From Zygnema cylindricum (taxonomy: Eukaryota; Streptophyta; Zygnematophyceae; Zygnematales; Zygnemataceae): a stretch of DNA of 62,000 bases. Positions 23,420 through 35,732 of the stretch are shown piece by piece (positions within the stretch are counted from its first letter, which is position 1; the number at the start of each line of letters is the position of its first letter). A model generated the notes under the pieces. That model saw nothing but the letters and a program-made list of their open reading frames with translations. It ran no database searches and was not told where the DNA came from. The translations under genes and the position numbers were made by a program. Where the stretch lies: the NCBI GenBank assembly GCA_037447655.1, contig JBBHKE010001038.1:161565-223564 (forward strand), read 5' to 3'.

Positions 23420-24178
23420 CAGTATGTCCCCATGTGCTTCTAACTTTGCGAACTTACTTTGTTTTTTAGCGCGGATCCGACAGACCCAAATTTTAAGTGT
23501 CTTTATGTGTTTACTCAAACTTGATACTTAACTCTTTGATGATTGTACAGGTCGACAATGCCCGTGATGGATGTCAACGTGTACAATATGTCTTGCCGCA
23601 TCGTATTTTTTAAAGCATTTATAAGCGTCGCAAGACACATCGTAATTTTTGAGACGATTTGGCATGCCGCAAGTCATTACATGATATCGTAGACGTACAG
23701 CCTTGCAACCGTGGTTGTTCGACATGCCTTTGAGTAAACCTCAAGTGTCCGGCCGCCATGACTTCGCAATTTTTTCACCTTTACGTGAAATAACAATGCA
23801 CCATCGAGACCCCTTCAAAAAAAAAGCTGTACAAGGTGCAAGCGGACAAAGGCGAACAACCCTATATTTTTTTCATTCATCAAAAACTTTTGAAAACTTT
23901 TCACACGTGGGAATATGTTTTCCTATATGTGTAAACGGTAATATTTTGTTTAAAACACATTGCCGATGTGGTTTATTATAAGTTTGAAGATAAGGTGACG
24001 GTGGGTTGAAAAAACACAAGATGACAATTTTTCGTACATCCTAAGTTCGACGATGACGCAAATTGTACTTTGCAAATTTTCGATTTATTCGTACGGTCGC
24101 AACTTAGGCAACATGACTTTAAGTTTGAAAGGAACACGACCTAAAAAAACCCGTACTTAGCCACATGGGGCCGTACCC
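23420..24178. mobile_element. Degenerate Harbinger-like element, family C, inverted orientation
   Basis: The right end CCACATGGGGCCGTACCC is followed by TAA. The left end resembles GGGTATGTCCCCATGTG with two changes. Internal words match other family C copies: AGCGCGGATCCG near the left and GATGACGCAAATTGTAC near the right. The borders are TTA on the left and TAA on the right, so the duplication is not intact. Confidence 0.6.
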
Positions 24179-24181
24179 TAA

Positions 24182-24865
24182 GAACAAAATCTTAACTTAC
24201 ATTTGTGACGATTGAATACGTCGACAATACTTGTGACGGTTATCAACGTCTACAATTCATGTTGTCGCACGTTATTTTTTGGAAGTGCTTGTGACGTCGC
24301 ATGTCTTTCCGTGACATTGTAGACGTACCGCCTTTAATTATGTGTCGTTTCATGGTTGAAAATATGCGCTTGTCTTTGCGTCTCTTGTCGGTCGACGTGA
24401 AATGGCATCGGAATCTTGAGACCCCTGCAAAAAAAAATCGTATCGGAAAAAAAACGGACAAAACAAAACAAATTGTGTATTTTTCCTCGTCGCAGAACGC
24501 AATCGGACAAATTATAGCTAGAGGATCTTGTACTTTTCCTCGTCGCTTGAAATAGTTTGATTTTTTTTTGATAATTTCGACACGTGCGAATTTGTATTCC
24601 TATTTGTTTACCGAAAATACTTTGATTTAAAACACGTCGCCAATGTGTTTTAAAGAAAAGTTTGAAGATGACGTTTAGTGAAGTGGTCGTGGGTCGAAAA
24701 AACACAAGACAACAACATGTAGTTCATTTTAAGTTCGACGATGACACAAAATGTACTTCTACTTTTTCGATTTATTTGTACCGTTGTACCTTAGGTTGTA
24801 CGACGCTAGGTTTTAGAGGAAAACGACCGAAAAAAACCTTACTTTGGCACATGGGGATATACCCC
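24182..24865. mobile_element. Partial Harbinger-like element related to the 15072-17187 foldback
   Basis: It shares TGTGACGATTG..ACGTCGACAAT, a GTCGACGTGAAATGGCAT block and a GAAGATGACGTTTAGTG block with the foldback arms. The right terminus ACATGGGGATATACCCC abuts a TAA that also starts the next element. No left terminus is visible. Confidence 0.5.
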
Positions 24866-25578
24866 TAAGGGTACTTTCGCATGTAACCGAAAGTTAGTCC
24901 TGTTACTTTATTAATAGTGAAGATTCTCCGTACAGATTTCAAAGCATTCGTATGTAAAGAAATGAAATCTAACTTTAGATTGTGACGGATGTAGACGTGG
25001 GTGTAATTTGTGACGATTGTATACGCGTATAAAACTCGCGACAATTGATGATGTTTACAAAATAGAGACGGTTGTAGACGTCTAGCTACTTGTGACATTG
25101 TAGATGTTTAGGGTTCGTGACATTTTGACGTCACGCGTACTTATGATAGCGTCGACGTCACAAATTCCAAAACATTCCGCCATGGTTTCCCAATTTTGTT
25201 TTTTCGTCCGTTCTCACTCTACTTGCCACCAAAATAAGCTAAAAGACAGCCAAAATAAATATTTTTTATAGATCTTTCATTTGATACCTTTCTTCCCTTA
25301 TTTCATTGCAAGAATTGTGAGATAGACGCGTTAGTGGGAGAAGGAGAGAGAGAGAGGCGCTTTCACGGACTTCGCTTTTGCGAAATGGCGTCCATTGATC
25401 GAAAACCCTTCCACGGCCCCTGTACGGAAAAAAGCGCACGGAAAAAAGTCACGCACAGGCTGGAAACGTGCGGTGGGTTTTTTTTTTTGGTACTTCGCGC
25501 TCAAAAATTGTAAAAAACTTTCGGAACGTGCAACAGCATCTGCCTATTCGTTTACCTCGTGGAACTTTATTTAAAATC

Positions 25579-26667
25579 TGTTGGATCTTAAAATAAATAC
25601 TCACTCACATTAAATGCTCAAAAAACATGAAACATTACACAGCGGAAGCTCATAAACAGCAAGAGGATAATCGGCCAAAAAGATTTAAGTGTTTCTGGTC
25701 GAAGCCTCTTTACATCAACTCTTCTCTCCTCTTCTTCTCTCTTCAAAGATAAACTCTTCACTCTTAAAAGATCACTCAATAATGATCACAACCTCTTTTC
25801 TCCAAATGGATCACTAAGGATCCTCAACAACTCTTAATTGACCACAAAGGGTCTTTCTCTCTCTCTCTCTTAATTGACCACAAAGGATCTTCCCCTCTCT
25901 CTTAATCGATCACAAAGGATCTACATCTTTACTCTTCAATTGATCCAAAGCTAATACAAGGATAACTATGCAACTGAACTCTGCTGCCTATATACTTGCA
26001 ACTCTACACTAAGAGACAACAAGGTAAGACAAGCAAGACATAGCGTAGCGACGAAGTCTGTCACTAGCTGACTGTGCACACTGCAATGACAGTTCCACGA
26101 AGGAAGGCGCACGCGCTTTCTTCCTTCGAAGCGACTAACTCCAAACGTTGACTTAAACACGTGTCGTCACGCGAAAACACCTGCACGCAAAATGTAACAC
26201 CTGCGCACGAAAAACAAAAGTCACGCGAAACAAAAGTGACGCGAAACGAAATCGTACATTTTGTTCGCTTACTCATCAAATGTTGACGCGAAACAAAGTC
26301 ATACGTTTCGGCGCCAAACAACATTTACTCCAAATGTACTAAACTCCAAAAGTACATGTAGGCGCGAAACGAGGTCGTACGTTTCGCCGCCAAATCAATA
26401 TATAAGTGACGTCGGAATCAAACCGTCACAAATCCAATCGTGCGAAGTGATCGCACGAAATATCTCCATACAATTACATAGACGCGAATCGAAGTTGAGC
26501 GCTTCGTACGCGAACGCCAAATACAATGCGGTTCATTAAAGCGTCACGTCTCGCGATTCAAAAATGAACCTAACAATCCCCCTCTCATTGGCAGAATCGC
26601 CAAAACTCCTCAAAACAAAACTTCACGCGATTTCGTCCTCTTTGACGATTCGCAAAATAACGTAACA
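25579..26667 (-). repeat. 3' LTR of the minus-strand retrotransposon
   Basis: This 1089-bp repeat matches 28830-29918 almost perfectly. It contains a CT microsatellite and three degenerate copies of an AATTGACCACAAAGGATCT unit near 25835-25925. The short ORFs inside recur in both LTRs and are not genes. Confidence 0.93.
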
Positions 26668-28829
26668 ATCCCCCTCTTTATTGTGGGAATCGTCGAACTC
26701 CAATTCCTTCCAAAATAAATATCAACGGACAAACGCGGTACCGGTCAATCTGCCGATTGACGCATAAGTCCAAAATTCCACAAGCGTAACCAAATTCAAT
26801 TCGTTGTCGCTTACTCCTCAAAAAAAAAATATCATAAATGATTGCGTAATCATCATACACAAAAATTTCCACGTGGCACTTCTTCATTTGTTCGAACATC
26901 GTCAAACAATATTTGACCGCCGCTCCAAATTAATACTTAACCGGCCGTTGATTTTTCGAAACCAAGGTCGAAAATTGCCGCTCTAATCAACGCCATCCAA
27001 TGAATTTTCACCAATCACAAGACGTGTCCCAAATCAATCGTAACAAAAAAATATATTGAAAGATTTGCTTGACCGTCATAGAATAACTCCTCGCGTCTTT
27101 TCACAAGTACGCCATAATCAGATTGTGAAAAAATCTAAATCTCCACAACGCTTTCATCACCATATGGTGTTCCGACAACCGTCACTTTATTTTAGGAGGC
27201 TTTAACATGACCCCCTCTCGGACTTGCAACCGACGCATTATCCAAACTTAAATTGGAACTCCTCTTTATCTTGCCACCGTACAAATAGCCTGCCACTCCA
27301 CCAAGTCGCACGCACGCACGAAAATATAACTCCACTTTCTCTTTATCACTCGACGTCGAAAACGACTCAAATTAACACTCATGTTTTTCTTCTTCTCAAT
27401 TCTCTCCTCTTTTGTCGCCTCCATTATCGTTTCTCACTTTCCGAATCCTCTTAATTCAAAATACGACTATGGGCTCTCAGCAGCATTCTCGCCATCAAAA
27501 TAGTCAACAAATAAATTTGATTTTCCCTCACATTCGAAATAGAATGATGCGAGTTTGAAATCATTTCTCCTTGCCGAAAATAATAAAACTTATTCGGCTT
27601 CTTCCCCCTCATAATACAAAAACTCATTCAAACATTTTTCTTTTTCTTCCTCCAATTCCACAACGTTGAAGCTTAATTGTAAACTCAATTCAAAACCCTT
27701 TAAATTTCGAGCAATTCAAAATCACTCGGGAATTAAAAATTCAATCACACCAATCATCGTTTCAAATTCAATGTCTTTCTTAATGTCAACATTTTCCTTC
27801 ATTAATTCAAACCGAAAATGGACATACAGTTTCTCCTCTAATTCGGAATTCGCAATGGACAAGAAATCATAAATTTTACTCTCCTCATTAAGATCAAAAT
27901 TTCCATCCGATCTTTTTCTCCACTCACCGAATCAATCATAATAAATTCCAAATTCATAACCACCTATCAAGGCGGCGGCCTACACCGCGATCGCCTTGGT
28001 CTCCTCTTGTACGACCTCTTCCTCCACCGAAATAATTGAAGTAACATTGAGGAATAATATTTCCTCAAACTCCAAAAATGTCACCTCTCCTCCATGAAAG
28101 TATACGTGACAATTTCCCCTTCTCTTTCTTCACAAATACATCTCCTCCACTCTCATCTCTATCTCCATCAAAATAGGAATCTGAATTATCCGGCAGATGA
28201 TTCTTCCTCTTTTCTCCTCTCGATTCAAATTGCAATCACGCATCAATATACCACATCAATTTGTCGAACAATTTCGGAAATTGATCTTCCAAATTACTCG
28301 GGACTCTATACATCCGAGATTCTTCCTCAAATAAAACTCAAATAAAAACTGAATGGTTTCTCCGATCGAACGTCGAAGCCACCAAGAGGGAAGGAGTACT
28401 CTTCTTCCTTCCGAGAGAATAAACACTCTCTACCTCCATCTCAACTCAACTCTTTTCTTTTTTTCAAACCGGAACAAGAATCTGATTTCTCTTTTTTTTT
28501 CATCTTCGTCAATTCAATCATCCTCCTCTTAATCCTCACTCTTTTCTCTAACTCATCCGCTACTCCACTGAATGGATTGAAAGCTGGAAAATGATTCTCT
28601 TCCCTTCTCTCACTTTTTTTTGGGATTGAAGTCGAGAATCTACATAACGCATCAAAATATCATTTTTCCAAATTTTTCTTCCATGTTCCGATTACCCTCA
28701 CATTGAGCACCGGACAAAACTGAACTCTCTCTCACAAGTAGGCATAGAAGAAGGTGTGTCTCTATTCTTCTTCTTCCTCACATTTCTTACATATCTCTTA
28801 ACTAAAGCATAACCTGCTCCGATACCAAT
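26668..28829 (-). other. Interior of the retrotransposon, no gag or pol
   Basis: 2162 bp without a protein domain I can recognise on either strand. The + strand is pyrimidine-rich with many TCCTC/TTCC words. Any gag relic next to the primer-binding site is closed by stops. Primer-binding site at 28813-28827; polypurine tract at 26668-26680, read on the minus strand. Confidence 0.75.
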
Positions 28830-29918
28830 TGTTGGATCTTAAAATAAATACTCACTCACATTAAATGCTCAAAAAACATGAAACATTACACAGCGGAAGC
28901 TCATAAACAGCAAGAGGATAATCGGCCAAAAAGATTTAAGTGTTTATGGTCGAAGCCTCTTTACATCAACTCTTCTCTCCTCTTCTTCTCTCTTCAAAGA
29001 TAAACTCTTCACTCTTAAAAGATCACTCAATAATGATCACAACCTCTTTTCTCCAAATGGATCACTAAGGATCCTCAACAACTCTTAATTGACCACAAAG
29101 GGTCTTTCTCTCTCTCTCTCTTAATTGACCACAAAGGATCTTCCCCTCTCTCTTAATCGATCACAAAGGATCTACATCTTTACTCTTCAATTGATCCAAA
29201 GCTAATACAAGGATAACTATGCAACTGAACTCTGCTGCCTATATACTTGCAACTCTACACTAAGAGACAACAAGGTAAGACAAGCAAGACATAGCGTAGC
29301 GACGAAGTCTGTCACTAGCTGACTGTGCACACTGCAATGACAGTTCCACGAAGGAAGGCGCACGCGCTTTCTTCCTTCGAAGCGACTAACTCCAAACGTT
29401 GACTTAAACACGTGTCGTCACGCGAAAACACCTGCACGCAAAATGTAACACCTGCGCACGAAAAACAAAAGTCACGCGAAACAAAAGTGACGCGAAACGA
29501 AATCGTACATTTCGTTTGCTTACTCATCAAATGTTGACGCGAAACAAAGTCGTACGTTTCGGCGCCAAACAACATTTACTCTGAATGTACCAAACTCCAA
29601 AAGTACATGTAGGCGCGAAACGAGGTCGTACGTTTCGCCGCCAAATCAATATATAAGTGACGTCGGAATCAAACCGTCACAAATCTAATCGTGCGAAGTG
29701 ATCGCACGAAATATCTCCATACAATTACATAGACGCGAATCGAAGTTGAGCGCTTCGTACGCGAACGCGAAATACATTGCGGTTCATTAAAGCGTCACGT
29801 CTCGCGATTCAACAATGAACCTAACAATCCCCCTCTCATTGGCAGAATCGCCAAAACTCCTCAAAACAAAACTTCACGCGATTTCGTCCTCTTTGACGAT
29901 TCGCAAAATAACGTAACA
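28830..29918 (-). repeat. 5' LTR of the minus-strand retrotransposon
   Basis: 1089 bp, same length as its partner and bordered outside by AAATC. Minus-strand sequence begins TGTTACG and ends CCAACA. Confidence 0.93.
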
Positions 29919-30178
29919 AAATCACCTCGCGAGGTGATTTTATATAAAGTTTGAAGATGAGCTGGAAGGACGCGAAATTTGGTCGAAATGCGCTAGATGA
30001 CAAACTGCTTCGCGCTAGACGACAAATTGCAGTACATTTAAAGTTGTAAGGTAACGCAACTTGTACGGTGTCAATTTCATTTTTTTGGTACGGTTGCGGA
30101 TTTTTTCATTTTTTTCTAAGTTATGGAGGAAAACGACAGAAAATAACTGTAACTTTAGCACATGCGAAAGTACCCTAA

Positions 30179-31718
30179 GTCGGCTTACATATGAGTACTG
30201 TAGTTGACACGAACGTATATCACAGTCACGTGACTAATCACGTAAAGTTACGTGTCTTGATTTGATTGGTACCACGTAAGTCAAAGTTTAGATATTGAAA
30301 TCTAAAATGTTTTACAACTATACCAATTTGAATGTAGAATCTATATCTTTCGTACCGTATCGCTATACGAATTATGCGTACTATGTCATTGTATCACGGG
30401 AACTTTTTTTTCTTCGCAAACGCTCTATCGTTTTTTGTTGTTTTTCAAGAACTCACCAAGAAATAGTACGGCATGGTACGGTCAAGTACACAATTCTGTA
30501 AAATACACGAGTTTGCGTTTGATGTAACTGCACCCTAACGGTGTAACGTTATTTGACACAACAGACCTCCTGCTTTAGGAGAAAAATATATCGACGGAGG
30601 TGAATCTGTTATGTCAACGAAAATGTTTTTTGTATCACAAATAGTTTTCGCATACGACAGAGACTCGCTACCGTACGTTTGTATGTTTTACCAAAGCGTA
30701 CACAGTTGTACAATATAAAGTACAGATGGGATCAATATATGGGCGACACGTGAAGAAGCCTTGTCAGCTAAAAAGTGCCTACAATATTTCAAAGGTTTTT
30801 TAGTATTCAAGCTCAAATTTTTTGTCGACTGTGAAAAAACAAAAAAAAACTGTAGCCACGGCAGCCACGTGGAACCCTATGAACACTTGAACCGACATAA
30901 ATTATTAAATTTGCAGCTTTCGGCTTGCAAGGTTTGCTTCGCTTTGCTATTGGACGGTCGACAAAATTGAGAAATAAAATCTGGGGACTGTTATAAATGT
31001 CACGTGGAAGTCCTATAACTACAGATCCAAAGAGCGTTTGTCTTTTAGTCATATCGTATAAATAAGTACGACAAAAAACAAAAGGACCAGCTGTATAGCT
31101 TGAAAATGTTATTGCTCATAAAAAACAGAATTCCAAGATCTACTACAAATCCATCTGAACTCTTGTCGTTTTCTCGGGTGAGGGTTTGACAAGCTAGACT
31201 GTTAGAGTCTGAAAGATTTTACCACGATTCTATCAAAGATTTTTACAGATTTTGTGCAAATCTTTTCTCCTATTAGAATTTAGAAACGACTTGTTTTCGT
31301 AGTGAACCGTTCTACAATATCCGTTGATATCACGCGCGTCTTCGCACGTGTGAAATCCACCGTATTTGTGCACGTGTCCCTGCCCTTAAATGCTGTACGG
31401 AATGGGATTGGTGTTGGCTCCAAGTATTTTTAATTTTTATGTACACAACGGTTGCGGGTAGCATAGAAAAAGAAAAAGAAAAAGAAAATTATAAGAAAGT
31501 GGAAAACATATCGAGGAGGCTTTACCGACGGAAAAATAAATGTTTTTACACACATTTGCAAATTTTCGTTCGTATGATGCCACGTGGCAGTCGCGCTTCT
31601 ATATGAAAACTGTTTTTGACGGGCGATAGACAACGAGACTGGATTTTTTCTAATCCGCTTAGGCTTTCTGAAAGAAAGTGTGACAACTGGCAAGAAAGTT
31701 GTGGAAACGTGTCGAACT
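30179..31718. other. Unclassified intergenic stretch
   Basis: No gene or bounded element is recognised. A short AAGAAA repeat lies near 31465-31490. The ORFs are small and unrelated to known families as far as I can see. Confidence 0.35.
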
Positions 31719-31726
31719 GTTCAGAA

Positions 31727-32330
31727 CATAGTTCAAAAGTAGGTGAAAGTAGGCCCATACAATATGCCTATTGTACGCAAAACATACAATATGACCTTAA
31801 GACCCATATTGTATTGGTCGCAAAATGAAAATAAAACAGTAACAGGGTTGAGTTGCACATCGATCGATAGAGAATTAAACGTCATGTCTAAAATTTGAAA
31901 AACATGTGAGTTTTGAGGTACTTTTTATCTAAACCGTCAGATCTGGACGATCGGACGGTCGCTGATCAAAGTAGCGATCTAAGAAGATCACATGAAAAGC
32001 CCATAACACAACTTACGATAGGACTATCGTCAGATTTGGACGATCGGACGGTCGCTGATCAAAGTAGCGATTTAAGAAGATCACATGAAAAACCCATAAC
32101 ACAACTTACGATAAAGGCGCCTACAAAAGGCCTACAATAGAAACCATAATTCAAAAGTAGGCGTTTTATGGTAGGCCTTTAGTAGGCATAAGTTGTGTTA
32201 TGGGCTTTTCATGTGATCTTCTAGATCGCTATTTTGCGACCAATACAATATGGGTCTTAATGTCATATTGTATGTTTTACGTACAATAGGCATATTGTAT
32301 GGGCCTACTTTCACCTACTTTTGAACTATG
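31727..32330. mobile_element. Inverted-duplicated hAT-like MITE, family B copy 3 (604 bp)
   Basis: Both outer ends are the same family B end (CATAGTTCAAAAGTAGGTGAAAG and its inverse). A complete copy has two different subterminal ends. The first part runs to about 32138 and lacks its distal terminus. A second, inverted and internally deleted copy (about 32142-32330) follows. The flanks are GTTCAGAA on the left and TTCTGAAC on the right, inverted rather than direct. Confidence 0.75.
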
Positions 32331-32931
32331 TTCTGAACTATGGTTCGGAAGATACGAAATGTCGTTTGCTGTACGATCAAAAAATTAGTGAAAAAAATAT
32401 TTATGCTGATGTAAGCATATTTTTTCCTTGTTTGCAGCTAACCAGCTTGGATCGTCGCCGCCACCCCATCATCTGCATGTTCTCACTTCTCTCCCAAGGG
32501 TACAGTACAGTACGGTACTGTACTGTACTGTACTGTAGTACTTTCACGGGCAATGCAAGAAAAAATAAAATAATAAGTGTTTCTGTTCGACGCATGGAAA
32601 GAAATTCGTAGATTCGTTGCTTCTCCGGCCCTTTTCTTTTCACCTTTTACCCTGTATCGTTACGAATCGTAAAATTTCGCCTCGCATTTAATTATTTTAA
32701 CTTTTTTTTCGGTATTTACTAAGGAGGCAAGCAAACCCGTTTGTCGTAGGACACATTTGTCGTCTTTCAGTCTTCTCGATGGAGCGAATCACAACACTGG
32801 AGGGAGCGTGCGGTCGAAGGAGCATGTGGACAGCATAGATGTCCCGTGCGCATATTACGCACGGTATAAACTAACGAATACTACATACGGTACGCATCAA
32901 ACGCTTTTTAAAAGTTAATAAAATGCGCACC
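32331..32931. other. Intergenic stretch with a GTACT/AGTAC palindromic microsatellite
   Basis: At 32501-32540 TACAG units switch at CGG into TACTG units, giving a near-perfect palindrome around TACGGTA. No gene is supported in the rest. Confidence 0.6.
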
Positions 32932-33269
32932 CTGCTTTGTACCCGTACATTATTTTTACACAGACGTACAGTGTTCGTCTATTTTCGTACATTTTATGGT
33001 TATTTAGGGGAATTTTAGGGTTTCCAAGGTACATTGCCGTACGCTCCTTTTAATTTCAGTACGGCTTGCGTAGATATTCCGTACTGTTAGGTTTGTTAGG
33101 GTGCTTTGTAACCGTACATTATTTTTACACAGACGTACAGTGTTCGTCTATGTTCGTACATTTTAGGGTTATTTAGGGGAATTTTAGGGTTTCCAAGGTA
33201 CATTGCCGTACGCTCCTTTTTATTTCAGTACGGCTTGCGTAGATATTCCGTACTGTTAGGTTTGTTAGG
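32932..33269. repeat. 169-bp tandem duplication, two copies
   Basis: The segment starting GCTTTGTA at 32934 recurs at 33103 with only a few substitutions, for example ACCCGTAC versus AACCGTAC. The unit is rich in GTAC and TTAGGG-like words. Confidence 0.9.
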
Positions 33270-33831
33270 GCACATTTTCATACAATTTCGGACATTTCTG
33301 TTAAATTTCCGTACTTTTTAAGATTTTTAAGGATTTTCTAAGATTACGCTTTCCGTACGTTTTTGTACATGGCAGTACAGCGAAATTTACACTAATTTTA
33401 CGAAAAGTATGAAAAAGACGAATATTACGTAATTTTCATAAAACAGTTGAAATCCGTACGAATTGGACATCAACGCACAAAACTCACGCTGATGAGGCAT
33501 ACTGTATGTGTGTGCGTTGTGCACACCCCTGTACGAACGTACAAATATGACGTATCATCATAGTACAGCGCACGCCGTCGGACGATTTTTTTTAGCGAAC
33601 TGATACAGAGTAGGATGACATTTCGCGGGAAAAGAAAACTGAGAAATGCGACGGCATGAAGTGTCGCCCACTTTTTTGTACACGCGTCACGATTCAAGTG
33701 GTCGGAAAGAAAAAATAAAATCGAATAAAGGTGTGATTGGGGATTGAGGTTGAAGATGAGCTGGCATGACGTGGCAGTGTGTCATAAAAAGGCAGACTTA
33801 TAAGGGGCTCTCGTCTATCAAGACTTGCGAG
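33270..33831. other. GTAC-rich intergenic stretch
   Basis: No gene. CGTAC words recur closely between 33340 and 33560. The 33735-33831 part is repeated, diverged, near 41945-42060. Confidence 0.4.
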
Positions 33832-33834
33832 TAA

Positions 33835-34608
33835 TGGTATGGCTCCATGTGGCTAAGTTCGGGTTTTTTTCTGTCGTTTTCCTTTCAAACTTAGCGTCGT
33901 ACTGCCTAAGCTGCGATCGTACGAATAAATCGCAAATTTGTATGGTACAATTTGCGTCATTCTCTAACTTAGGATGTACAAAAATTTGTCATCTTGCGTT
34001 TTTTCGACCCACTGTCACGTCATCGTCAAACTTATCATAAAACACATGGGCAATGTGTTTTAAGCTAAGTAAAATCCGTTTACACCAAAAGGAAAACAAT
34101 TTTTCACGTGTGAAATTTTTTCAAAATTTTTTGACGAAAAAAAAAGTAAAGGGTTGTTGGGTTTTGTCCGGTAGTACCTTGTACGGTTTTTTTTTGCAAG
34201 GGTCTCGATGCTGCAGTGTCATTCCACGCAAAGTTAAAAAAATCTGCGAAGGTGAAAAAATCTGCGAAGTCATGGCGGCCGGACAGGCAAGGTTTACGCA
34301 AAGGCAGGTCATACAGCCACGGCTCCAAAGCTATACGTATACGATGTCACGCAATGACACGCGATATGCCAAACCGTTTCAAAAATTACGATGTGGGTTG
34401 CGACGCTCCAAAAAGTTTCGAAAAAATAAAGTGCGGCAAAGACAAATTGTAAACAATGACAACTGTCACGAGTATTGTTGACGTATACAGTTATCACAAA
34501 CTTAAGCAACAATCTCCAGAGAATACATAGAGACACTTGAAATTCGGGTCCGCCGGATCCGCGCTAAAATCCAAAGTACGCTAAATTACAACTACATGGG
34601 TCGTACCC
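33835..34608. mobile_element. Harbinger/PIF-like MITE, family C, first of a head-to-head pair
   Basis: The start is TGGTATGGCTCCATGTGGC after TAA (33832-33834). The end is ACATGGGTCGTACCC before TAA (34609-34611). At 774 bp it matches other family C copies in length and shares the CTAAGTTCG..AACTTAGCG subterminal hairpin and GGTCCGCCGGATCCGCGC near the far end. The short ORFs inside recur in other copies and are not genes. Confidence 0.8.
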
Positions 34609-34611
34609 TAA

Positions 34612-35378
34612 GGGTACGGTCCAATGTATGTGTAACTTAGCGAACTTACTTTGTATTTTAGCACGGATCCGGTGGACCCATATTTCAGGTGTCTCTATGT
34701 GTTTACTCGAAATTATTATTTAAGTTTGTGACGATTATATACGTCGAGAATACCCATGACGGATGTCACAGTGTACAATTTGTCTTTGCCGCACAGTATT
34801 TTTTCGAAATTTTTGAAGCGTCGCAAGACACATCGTAATTTTGGAAACGATATGCGGATTTGGCATGTCGCATGTCATTGCGTGATATCGTAGATGTACA
34901 TCCTTGCAGCCGTGGCTGTACGACATGCCTTTGCGCAAACCTCTCCCGTCCGGCCGCCATGACTTGGCAGATTTTTCACCTTCGCATATTTTTCAACTTT
35001 GCGTGAAATGATACGGCAGCATCGAGACCCCTGCAAAAAAAAACGTACATGCAAGCGAACAAAAAAACAACTTGTAATTTTTTGCGTCGTCAAAAATTCT
35101 AAAAACTTTTCACACGTGGGAATATGTTTTCCTATTGGTTTTACTTTGCTTAGAACATATTGCCGATGTAGTTTATGATAAGTTTGAAGATGATGTGACA
35201 ATGGGTTGTAAAAATGCAAGACGACTTATTTTCGTACATCCTAAGTTCGCGGATGACGCAAATTGTACTCTATAAATTTGCGATTTCTTCGTACGGCTGC
35301 AACTTCGGCAGTACGGCGCTAAGTTACAAAGGATAACGATAGAAAAAAAGTCGTACTTAGCCACATGGGGCCGTACCC
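34612..35378. mobile_element. Harbinger/PIF-like MITE, family C, second of a head-to-head pair
   Basis: The start is GGGTACGGTCCAATGT directly after the shared TAA (34609-34611). The end is ACATGGGGCCGTACCC before TAA (35379-35381). It is inverted relative to its neighbour, so the two form a 1.5-kb palindrome with arms of about 770 bp. Confidence 0.8.
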
Positions 35379-35732
35379 TAAGGGTGAGGTTCCATTAGGG
35401 GAAAAATGTCTTTGTTTAGTGAAAGTTGTACTGTTTCGTACAGTGCCATACCAAAAAAAAAATGTCAGAAAAACAAACCTACTGAATGAGGAATTTGATT
35501 CTCCACGATTATGGGCGTAAACGTGGACCGTCGGATGCATAATCGGATACGCCATCGTCTGACAAATTCAATTCGCAACAAGTGACCCGGAGTATGTCAA
35601 TTCTAAGCGCCTAAACGAATAGCATCGTGCCTCGTGGAAAAGTGAACAAATAACCATGACGACCGCGCGACTAGGTGGGTACACGTCGCATATAACATGT
35701 GCCTTCCGCTAGGGAAGTTGCGAGGCCACCAG

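Larger units (their letters stand above)
25579..29918 (-). mobile_element. Non-autonomous LTR retrotransposon, 4340 bp, minus strand
   Basis: Two LTRs of 1089 bp each (25579-26667 and 28830-29918) start TG and end CA. The element is bordered by the 5-bp duplication AAATC (25574-25578 and 29919-29923). On the minus strand a primer-binding site reading TGGTATCGGAGCAGG (28813-28827) resembles the initiator-Met tRNA type. A purine tract, AAAGAGGGGGAT, abuts the downstream LTR. The 2162-bp interior has no gag or pol ORF, so it needs enzymes from elsewhere. By eye the LTRs differ at about 11 sites, which indicates a recent insertion. Confidence 0.92.
24869..30175. mobile_element. Harbinger/PIF-like element D', split by an LTR retrotransposon
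   Basis: The ends are GGGTACTTTCGCATG and CATGCGAAAGTACCC, flanked by TAA at 24866-24868 and 30176-30178. Removing the LTR element and one 5-bp duplication leaves about 962 bp, close to the uninterrupted paralog at 42384-43337 (954 bp). That paralog matches on both sides of the insertion and acts as an empty site. Confidence 0.85.

Noticed and set aside
25966-26324. 64- and 86-residue minus-strand ORFs repeated at 29217-29575
   Set aside because: They lie inside the two LTRs and are duplicated only because the LTRs are.
34053-34481. 142-residue ORF in a family C element
   Set aside because: Similar ORFs recur in both orientations in other copies and follow the repeat, not a protein family.
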